Positions 1 through 5,012 of a stretch of DNA of 5,012 nucleotides are shown piece after piece; position 1 is the first letter of the stretch; the number at the start of each line of letters is the position of its first letter. The stretch is taken from NCBI RefSeq assembly GCF_937889215.1, contig NZ_CALBEX010000562.1, positions 1 to 5,012 on the forward strand. The letters run 5' to 3'. The translations under genes and the position numbers were made by a program. Below the pieces are notes generated by a model. The model was not told where the DNA came from. It saw only the letters and a program-made list of their open reading frames with translations, and did not search any database. The DNA comes from an uncultured Limnohabitans sp. GTDB taxonomy: Bacteria > Pseudomonadota > Gammaproteobacteria > Burkholderiales > Burkholderiaceae_C.

Positions 1-1
1 G

Positions 2-1141
2 CCACAGTCGATGAGCTTTGAAGCCGCCTTGCCTTTGCAAAGCGGCGCGTCCATCCGTGGTTATTCCCTGAGCTACGAAACCTACGGCACGCTCAACGCC
101 GACAAATCCAACGCTGTGCTGGTTTGCCATGCTTTGAACGCCTCGCACCATGCGGCGGGCGTGTACGCCGATGAGCCCAAAAACTTGGGCTGGTGGGACA
201 ACATGATCGGCCCCGGCAAGTCGCTCGACACCGACCGCTTTTTTGTCATCGGCGTGAACAACCTGGGCTCGTGCTTTGGCTCGACCGGCCCCATGCATGT
301 GAACCCCGACACCGGGCGCGTGTATGGCGCGGACTTTCCGGTGGTCACGGTGGAAGACTGGGTCAACGCGCAAGCCCGCTTGCTCGACGCTCTGGGCATC
401 GAACAACTGGCCGCCGTGATGGGCGGGAGCCTGGGTGGCATGCAGGCGCTCTCTTGGACGCTGCAATACCCCGAGCGTGTGAAGCACGCGGTGGTGGTGG
501 CCAGTGCGCCGAACCTGAACGCCGAAAACATCGCCTTCAACGAAGTGGCCCGCCGCGCCATCGTGACCGACCCGGACTTCCATGACGGGCACTTTGTCGC
601 ACAAGGTGTGGTGCCCAAGCGCGGCCTGCGCATCGCCCGCATGATCGGCCACATCACGTACCTGAGTGACGACGTGATGAACGAAAAGTTTGGCCGCGAG
701 CTGCGCGAGGCCGTGACGAACAACGCCACCGGCTACAAATACTCCACACAAGATGTGGAGTTCCAGATCGAGAGCTATTTGCGCTACCAGGGCGACAAGT
801 TTAGCGAGTACTTTGACGCCAACACCTATTTGCTGATCACCCGGGCGCTCGATTACTTCGACCCGGCGCGCGCTTATGGCGGCGACCTGTCTAAGGCGTT
901 GGCCCGCGCCACTTGCAAATTCTTGCTGGTCAGCTTTTCCACCGATTGGCGCTTTTCGCCGAGCCGCAGCCGCGAGATGGTCAAGGCCCTGCTGGACAAC
1001 CACCGCGACGTGAGCTACGCCGAAATCGACGCACCGCACGGTCACGATGCCTTCTTGCTCAACGATGCGCGCTATTTGAACGTGGTGCGTTCTTACTTTG
1101 ACAACATGGCGAAGACTTTGAACGAAGGAGGTGCTGCATGA
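2..1141 (+). CDS. metX: Homoserine O-acyltransferase MetX (probably succinyl-CoA type), 5' end cut by window edge
   Basis: This cytoplasmic alpha/beta-hydrolase-fold enzyme transfers an acyl group from acyl-CoA to the hydroxyl of L-homoserine, the first committed step of methionine synthesis. Numbering from the ATG at 11, the nucleophile is Ser140 in the elbow GGSLGGM. Asp312 (FSTDWRFS) and His345 (HGHDAFL) complete the triad, and Arg210 ([13 protein letters not shown]) is the expected substrate-binding Arg. The CHALNASHH and [12 protein letters not shown] segments are also typical of MetX. From ATG 11 the protein is 376 aa, but the frame stays open to the window edge. Codons 2-10 read Pro-Gln-Ser, matching my recollection of the N-terminus of comamonad MetX proteins (MSFIATPQS-like), and no Shine-Dalgarno precedes ATG 11. 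The real start is therefore probably about six codons outside the window. Arg314, two residues after the catalytic Asp, is the type I associate with succinyl-CoA rather than acetyl-CoA use; that is inference. The stop overlaps the metW start. Confidence 0.95.
   Translation, partial: PQSMSFEAALPLQSGASIRGYSLSYETYGTLNADKSNAVLVCHALNASHHAAGVYADEPKNLGWWDNMIGPGKSLDTDRFFVIGVNNLGSCFGSTGPMHVNPDTGRVYGADFPVVTVEDWVNAQARLLDALGIEQLAAVMGGSLGGMQALSWTLQYPERVKHAVVVASAPNLNAENIAFNEVARRAIVTDPDFHDGHFVAQGVVPKRGLRIARMIGHITYLSDDVMNEKFGRELREAVTNNATGYKYSTQDVEFQIESYLRYQGDKFSEYFDANTYLLITRALDYFDPARAYGGDLSKALARATCKFLLVSFSTDWRFSPSRSREMVKALLDNHRDVSYAEIDAPHGHDAFLLNDARYLNVVRSYFDNMAKTLNEGGAA
1125..1132 (+). promoter_or_regulatory. 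Strong Shine-Dalgarno for metW inside the metX 3' end
   Basis: AAGGAGGT lies five bases before the ATG at 1138 and is a near-perfect anti-16S match. It sits wholly within the last codons of metX. It fixes the metW start and suggests efficient, coupled re-initiation by ribosomes finishing metX. Confidence 0.85.
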
Positions 1142-1722
1142 GCGACCCCCTGATCATGCAAGCCATAGCACGCCTGGTACCCCAAGGTTCCCGCGTGCTG
1201 GACTTGGGTTGTGGCGATGGCGCCTTGCTGGCCTATCTGCAACAGCACAAGGGCTGTTCAGGTTACGGCGTGGAGCTGGATGACACCAATGTGCACGCCT
1301 GCGTGGAACGCGGTGTGAACGTGCTGCAGCTGAACCTGGACGAAGGCCTGAGCCTGTTCGGGGACCAATCGTTTGACGTGGTGCTGCAAATTGACACGCT
1401 GCAACACCTGCGCAACGCCGAGACCATGCTGCGCGAGACGGTGCGCGTGGGCCGCGTGGGCATTTTGGCCTTCCCTAATTTTGCGCATTGGTTCAACCGC
1501 CTGAGCGTGTTGCGTGGACGCATGCCGGTGACCAAGCGCCTGCCTTACCAGTGGTACGACACACCCAACATCCGTGTGGGCACCTACGCCGACTTTGGCG
1601 ACCTGGCCCGCAAAAACCAGTTGCGCATCATGGACGCCTTTGGCCTGCAGCAGGGCCAGGAAGTGCGCCTGTGGCCCAACATGATGGCGGGCACAGCGGT
1701 CTACAAATTGCAGCGTGGCTGA
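1138..1722 (+). CDS. metW: Methionine biosynthesis protein MetW
   Basis: MetW is a small class I SAM-methyltransferase-fold protein encoded next to metX in many proteobacteria, where it is thought to work with MetX in homoserine acylation. The SAM-binding motif I is [12 protein letters not shown] at residues 20-31. Acidic motif II is at YGVELDD, and a post-motif strand region is at [13 protein letters not shown]. The most MetW-specific stretch runs from about residue 112 to 143 and includes [17 protein letters not shown] and WYDTPNIR. The length of 194 aa is normal and the protein appears complete. The start at 1138 is set by the AAGGAGGT just upstream and overlaps the metX stop by ATGA. In the wider family this could be called a generic methyltransferase, but the FPNF...WYDTPN block and the metX neighbour make MetW the clear call. 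No methylation substrate can be inferred. Confidence 0.95.
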   Translation: MSDPLIMQAIARLVPQGSRVLDLGCGDGALLAYLQQHKGCSGYGVELDDTNVHACVERGVNVLQLNLDEGLSLFGDQSFDVVLQIDTLQHLRNAETMLRETVRVGRVGILAFPNFAHWFNRLSVLRGRMPVTKRLPYQWYDTPNIRVGTYADFGDLARKNQLRIMDAFGLQQGQEVRLWPNMMAGTAVYKLQRG

Positions 1723-1723
1723 C

Positions 1724-2932
1724 ATGGTCAGCAAGCCCATTCCGCAAGGTACGGTCGCCCACAGCCCCTGGCTGATTGCCAACGTATTGGCGCAAATCTC
1801 GTTTGGCCTCTTGGCCATGACGCTGTGTTTGCCGTCCATGCAGGAGTGGGGGGCCATCTTCAGCACCCACCAAGCCGATGTGCAGTTGACGTTCAGCGGC
1901 TACGTGGTCGCCTACGGTGCCTTGCAGCTGGTGTACGGGCCGCTGTCCGACCGGCATGGGCGCAAACCTATCTTGATGCTGGGCCTGGTGGTGGCGGGGC
2001 TGGCATCGGTTATGGCCGCGCTGGCCACCGACATCGCCACGCTCACCGCCGCCCGTGTGCTGCAAGGCGCAGGCAGTGCCGCCAGCATGGTGGTCAGCCG
2101 CTCCATGGTGCAAGACCTGTTCACCGGGCCGCAGCGCACCCGGGTCATGGCCTACATCGGCATGGCGCTGGGCATGTGCCCGCCGCTGGCCACGCTGATC
2201 GGCGGGCAGATCCATGTGCGCTTTGGCTGGCAAACCAACTTTGTGTTGCTGGCTGTGTTGGCGGTGCTGCTCTTGGTGGCGGCGTGGTGGGGCTTGCCGC
2301 GTGTGGCACCACCCGCGCCTGCGGCTGGCCACTGGTTGCGAGGCATGCTCAGTGCTTACGCCCGTCTGCTGCGTGAGCCACGCTTTGTGCTCTACGTCGT
2401 CATCCTCGCCGTGACCACCGCCACGTTTTACGCTTTCCTTGCGGGCGCACCCATCGTGCTCAAGGGCTACGGCATCGGGCCGGACGGCATTGGCTGGTTC
2501 ATCATGGCCGTGCCTGTGTCCTATATCTTGGGCAACTTCATGACCTCTCGATTGATCCAACGGGTGGGGGAATCGCGCGTCATGGCCTGGGGCCAGGCGC
2601 TGGCGGTGGGCGGTTTGGTGGTGATGCTGGCGCTGGGTCTGGGGGGTGTGCAGACGGCGTTGGCCGTGGCCTTGCCGCTGCTTTTGTTGGGCCTGGGGCA
2701 CGGCTTCATCAACCCGCCTGCGCTGGCAGGCACGGTGGGCGTGCTGCCGGCGTTGGCCGGCTCGGCCGCTGCCGTGGCGGGCCTGATGCAGCAACTGACC
2801 GGGGCCACAGGCGGCTATTTGGTGGGATTGGTGCCGCACCACGGCGCGGTGAACTTGGGTTGGATGATGCTGGGCTTCTCGCTGGTCGGGGCCGCAGCAC
2901 AGTGGGGCTTGCGCCGCAATCGGGGGCGTTGA
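1724..2932 (+). CDS. MFS transporter, Bcr/CflA (DHA1 drug:H+ antiporter)-like
   Basis: This is an inner-membrane major facilitator protein of 402 aa with about 12 hydrophobic segments, the usual size for a 12-TM DHA1 exporter. MFS motif A sits in loop 2-3 as YGPLSDRHGRKP (about residues 71-82 from ATG 1724). Motif B has its Arg in AARVLQGAG (Arg111). The GMCPPLATLIGG segment (about 150-161) corresponds to antiporter motif C. These loops resemble Bcr/CflA proteins such as E. coli Bcr. The TM1 segment reads AMTLCLPSM where Bcr has an Asp-containing IDMYLP, so that buried acid is absent here. ATG 1724 lies one base after the metW stop. A GTG at 1715 would add three residues and overlap metW; neither has a good Shine-Dalgarno, so translation is probably coupled to metW. 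Its substrate is unknown; export of a methionine-pathway metabolite or a drug is possible, but neither is shown. Confidence 0.85.
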   Translation: MVSKPIPQGTVAHSPWLIANVLAQISFGLLAMTLCLPSMQEWGAIFSTHQADVQLTFSGYVVAYGALQLVYGPLSDRHGRKPILMLGLVVAGLASVMAALATDIATLTAARVLQGAGSAASMVVSRSMVQDLFTGPQRTRVMAYIGMALGMCPPLATLIGGQIHVRFGWQTNFVLLAVLAVLLLVAAWWGLPRVAPPAPAAGHWLRGMLSAYARLLREPRFVLYVVILAVTTATFYAFLAGAPIVLKGYGIGPDGIGWFIMAVPVSYILGNFMTSRLIQRVGESRVMAWGQALAVGGLVVMLALGLGGVQTALAVALPLLLLGLGHGFINPPALAGTVGVLPALAGSAAAVAGLMQQLTGATGGYLVGLVPHHGAVNLGWMMLGFSLVGAAAQWGLRRNRGR

Positions 2933-2938
2933 GCCCGT

Positions 2939-3475
2939 TCAGCTTGGCAAGGTGCTCTCGTGCATCCAAGCCGCGTGTTTGGGGGCGCGTTTGGTTTGGG
3001 CCCATTCATTGAGCATGTCCCATTTGCACGCATCGAGCTTGGCGTACATCTCGGGCGTGCCCACGTCGGCGGCCAGTTCCAGGCGGTGGCCGTTGGGGTC
3101 AAAGAAGTAAATGCTCTTGAAGATGGTGTGGTTGGTCGGGCCCAGCACGTCTACGCCGTTGGCCTCTAGCCGGGCTTTGGCCGCCTCCAGGGCTTCCAAG
3201 CTGTCGACCTTGAAGGCGATGTGCTGCACCCAAGCCGGGGTGTTTTCGTCGCGGCCCATCTCGGGTGAGTTGGGCAGCTCAAAGAAGGCCAGCACGTTGC
3301 CACCGCCTGCATCCAGAAACACATGCATGTAGGGGTCGGGGGCTTTGGTCGAAGGCACCAGGTCTTCGGCGATGGCCAGCACGAAGTCCATGTTCAGGTT
3401 TTTCACGTACCACTCGACGGTGGCTTTGGCGTCTTTGCAGCGGTAGGCGGCGTGGTGGATGCGGTCGATTTTCAT
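2939..3475 (-). CDS. VOC (glyoxalase/extradiol dioxygenase superfamily) metalloprotein
   Basis: This is a 178-aa single-module vicinal-oxygen-chelate protein with two beta-alpha-beta-beta-beta halves. The first half starts at IDRIHHAAY and ends at LAFFELP. The second starts at WVQHIAFKV and ends at IYFFDPNGHRLELA. His8, Glu66, His85 and Glu133 fall at the four metal-ligand positions used by glyoxalase I-type VOC enzymes; the 48-residue His85-Glu133 spacing equals that of E. coli GloA (His74-Glu122). YFFDPNGHRLEL also resembles the C-terminal signature of extradiol ring-cleavage dioxygenases. A tail of about 40 residues follows the domain. ATG 3475 is chosen because GGAG lies six bases upstream; a TTG at 3487 would extend it by four residues. 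It is the last gene of a unit with the DUF2783 gene and a FAD ring hydroxylase, which points to an aromatic or ring-derived substrate. Dioxygenase, isomerase and lyase activities all remain possible. Confidence 0.88.
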   Translation of the reverse strand: MKIDRIHHAAYRCKDAKATVEWYVKNLNMDFVLAIAEDLVPSTKAPDPYMHVFLDAGGGNVLAFFELPNSPEMGRDENTPAWVQHIAFKVDSLEALEAAKARLEANGVDVLGPTNHTIFKSIYFFDPNGHRLELAADVGTPEMYAKLDACKWDMLNEWAQTKRAPKHAAWMHESTLPS

Positions 3476-3481
3476 GAGGTT

Positions 3482-3485
3482 CTCC
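3482..3485 (-). promoter_or_regulatory. Shine-Dalgarno of the VOC gene
   Basis: On the minus strand this reads GGAG, six bases before ATG 3475. It favours that ATG over the in-frame TTG at 3487, which overlaps the motif itself. Confidence 0.65.
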
Positions 3486-3493
3486 AAGGGGGC

Positions 3494-3736
3494 TCAGTCG
3501 GTTTGGCGGGCGGCCTGCAGTGCCTCGCGCAGCACGCGCAAGTCGCCAATGTGGTTGGCCAGCAGCAAGATCAGGCGGGCATTGAGCGCCTCGCTTTGTT
3601 CGTCGCTCAGGTCGTTGTGCGCGTCGATCAGGTGTTCATAAAACTCGTCGCCGGGCGAAAAGTCGCGGAAGAAGCGGCGTCCAGCTTCATGAAAATTGGG
3701 CGCGGTGTTCAGGGCTGTGGGTGTGTCGGTGGGCAT
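3494..3736 (-). CDS. DUF2783 small protein
   Basis: This 80-aa cytoplasmic protein has no signal peptide or membrane segment. After a Thr/Asn-rich N-terminus it is mostly predicted helix. The pattern FYEHLIDAHNDLS followed by EQSEALNARLILLLANHIGD is what I recognise as DUF2783, a family with no known function. It sits between a FAD aromatic hydroxylase (stop 18 bases upstream) and a VOC protein (start 18 bases downstream) in one transcription unit. An accessory or stabilising role for the hydroxylase is a plausible guess, nothing more. ATG 3736 is preferred because GAGAG lies five bases upstream. A GTG at 3748 would add four residues but has no Shine-Dalgarno. No cysteines or obvious metal-binding or catalytic motif are present. 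Confidence 0.82.
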   Translation of the reverse strand: MPTDTPTALNTAPNFHEAGRRFFRDFSPGDEFYEHLIDAHNDLSDEQSEALNARLILLLANHIGDLRVLREALQAARQTD

Positions 3737-3741
3737 ATCGG

Positions 3742-3746
3742 CTCTC
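3742..3746 (-). promoter_or_regulatory. Weak Shine-Dalgarno of the DUF2783 gene
   Basis: On the minus strand this reads GAGAG, five bases before ATG 3736. It supports that start over the GTG at 3748, which would lie too close to the previous stop to have its own site. Confidence 0.45.
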
Positions 3747-3754
3747 ACTTCGGT

Positions 3755-5012
3755 TCAGGCGTGTTCGCCCACTTGCCCCAAGGCACGGGCCATGGCCGTT
3801 TGCAGCCAGGCGCTGTCCAGGCTGCGCCATCGGGCCAGCACATGCTGGTCGGGGCGCAGCAAATAGGTGGTGCCAGGCTGGGCGTCGTAGCGCTTGGCCA
3901 TCAAGCCTTGCGCGTCCACCAACACTTGGAAGCCGGGCACTTGCAGGGCCTGGCGAGAAACGATCAGGCTGTCCAACGGCACTGCGCCTCGTTTCAGGGC
4001 TTGCAGCGTGGCCAGCGTTGGGGCATCGGGTGCGGCATCCACAAACAGCATGAGCTGAAAGCCTTTGCCCACTTGGTCGAGCAGCCAGGCGTCTTGGCCA
4101 TTCATCTGCACAGGCGCATCGTCCATCGGTGCGCCGGGCACCATGTTGCCGTCAAACACCTCGGCATCGGGCGTGTTGAGCACCGAGTCGGTCAGGAAAG
4201 ATGGCATGGACAACCGGCCCGAATTGACCAGCTTGCGCGCAAACGGGTGGTGCTTGGCCAACGCCAACACTTGGTTGCGAAAGGTTTTGCTGGTGCGGCT
4301 CTTGGGCGTGATGAAGTCGGTCGAGCGTGTCGAATTCATGATGTTTTCGTCGGCGGCAAATTCGCGGTCCATCGCGTAGGTGTCGAGCAACTTCTCGCTG
4401 GCCTGGCCCTTGATGACCAAGCCCAGTTTCCACATCAAATCGTCTGCGTCCTGAAAACCTGAGTTGGCTCCGCGTGCGCCAAAGGGCGAGACCTGGTGCG
4501 CTGCGTCGCCTGCAAACAGCACGCGACCGTGGCGAAAGTCCGTCATGCGGCGGCACTGGAAGGTGTAGATGCTGACCCACTCCAGCTCAAATGGGCGGTC
4601 ATCGCCCAGCATGGCTTTCAGGCGCGGTATGACTTTTTCGGGCTTCTTTTCTTCTTCAGGGTCGGCGTCCCAGCCGAGCTGAAAATCGATGCGCCAGACG
4701 TTGTTGCTTTGCTTGTGCAGCAACACGCTTTGGTTCGGGTGAAAGGGCGGGTCAAACCAGAACCAGCGCTCTGCGGGGTAGTCGGCCTTCATGATCACGT
4801 CGGCGATCAAAAAGCGGTCCTGGAACACGCGGCCTTCGATGTCCAGGCCCAGATGGCGGCGGATCGGGCTGCGTGCGCCATCGGCCACCACCAGCCAGTC
4901 GGCTTCGATGTCGAACGTGCCTTCGGGTGTTTCCACCGTCAAAGTGGCGTGGCCATCGTGGCGCTCCACTGCGGTGACCGTGTGCTGCCAGCGAATGTCC
5001 GCGCCCAGTTCA
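3755..5012 (-). CDS. FAD-dependent aromatic-ring hydroxylase (PheA/TfdB/MhpA-like), N-terminus outside window
   Basis: This is a group A flavoprotein monooxygenase, cytoplasmic and NAD(P)H-dependent by family, which typically hydroxylates a phenolic ring. The frame is open to the right edge; 418 residues are visible of an expected 540-560, so the N-terminal GxGxxG dinucleotide-binding fold is missing. The DG motif (DWLVVADGARSPIRR) maps to about 4856-4900. The FAD-ribityl GD motif, from GDAAHQVSPFGARGAN to DADDLMWKL, maps to 4424-4510. The last 120 or so residues form the thioredoxin-like C-terminal domain of the phenol hydroxylase/MhpA branch, ending in YLLRPDQHVLARW near 3827-3870. The overall style fits the MhpA-like subgroup often annotated only as FAD-dependent oxidoreductase. 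It is the first visible gene of a unit with DUF2783 and VOC genes 18 bases apart, consistent with aromatic catabolism. The exact substrate cannot be called. A GTG at 4969 is internal and not the start. Confidence 0.92.
   Translation of the reverse strand, partial: ELGADIRWQHTVTAVERHDGHATLTVETPEGTFDIEADWLVVADGARSPIRRHLGLDIEGRVFQDRFLIADVIMKADYPAERWFWFDPPFHPNQSVLLHKQSNNVWRIDFQLGWDADPEEEKKPEKVIPRLKAMLGDDRPFELEWVSIYTFQCRRMTDFRHGRVLFAGDAAHQVSPFGARGANSGFQDADDLMWKLGLVIKGQASEKLLDTYAMDREFAADENIMNSTRSTDFITPKSRTSKTFRNQVLALAKHHPFARKLVNSGRLSMPSFLTDSVLNTPDAEVFDGNMVPGAPMDDAPVQMNGQDAWLLDQVGKGFQLMLFVDAAPDAPTLATLQALKRGAVPLDSLIVSRQALQVPGFQVLVDAQGLMAKRYDAQPGTTYLLRPDQHVLARWRSLDSAWLQTAMARALGQVGEHA

Noticed and set aside
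82..729. 215-codon minus-strand frame opposite metX
   Set aside because: Ser/Arg/Ala-rich shadow with no motif; metX on the plus strand is unambiguous.
1258..1866. 202-codon minus-strand frame spanning metW and the MFS start
   Set aside because: His/Gln/Val-rich shadow that crosses a real gene boundary and has no recognisable domain.
1628..2842. 404-codon open frame on the minus strand opposite the MFS gene
   Set aside because: Its translation is rich in His, Gln and Arg with no recognisable domain, typical of an antisense shadow of a GC-rich membrane protein gene. The plus-strand frame has clear MFS motifs.
3476..3493. Possible promoter between the DUF2783 and VOC genes
   Set aside because: Only 18 bases, mostly taken up by the VOC ribosome-binding site; no -10/-35 pair can be supported.
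3323..4462. 379-codon open frame on the plus strand opposite the FAD hydroxylase, DUF2783 and VOC genes
   Set aside because: It spans three real genes on the other strand, has a His/Gln/Val/Gly-biased composition and no domain, so it is an antisense shadow.
4152..4580. 142-codon minus-strand frame overlapping the FAD hydroxylase in another frame
   Set aside because: Arg/His-rich alternate frame of the same region; the flavoprotein GD motif is in the other frame, with no sign of a frameshift.

Overview
The window is gene-dense, GC-rich bacterial DNA and looks like a chromosomal segment from a betaproteobacterium, most likely Burkholderiales/Comamonadaceae. The grounds are the style of the MetX and MetW proteins, the metX-metW pairing, and a FAD monooxygenase/DUF2783/VOC cluster of a kind I associate with that group. 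The assignment is from recalled family resemblance, not a search.

The left part (1-2932, + strand) is one tightly packed unit. It starts with metX, a homoserine O-acyltransferase with an intact Ser-Asp-His triad whose first codons lie left of the window. metW, a SAM-fold partner protein, overlaps metX by ATGA. A Bcr/CflA-like MFS exporter starts within a base or so of the metW stop. MetX and MetW together make the activated homoserine ester for methionine synthesis. The substrate of the transporter cannot be read from sequence.

The right part (2939-5012, - strand) is a second compact unit, transcribed right to left. It begins with a large FAD-dependent aromatic-ring hydroxylase whose N-terminus is cut by the window's right edge. 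A small DUF2783 protein and then a single-domain VOC metalloprotein follow, each separated from the gene before it by 18 bases. This looks like a catabolic module in which a ring hydroxylase acts on an aromatic compound and a VOC enzyme acts on a related or later intermediate. The substrate is unknown.

The two units converge tail to tail with only 6 bases between stop codons and no evident intrinsic terminator. I found no RNA genes, insertion sequences, CRISPR arrays, notable repeats or free-standing promoters. No intergenic gap exceeds about 20 bases. The least-described part is the DUF2783/VOC/monooxygenase module. The rest is fairly ordinary.
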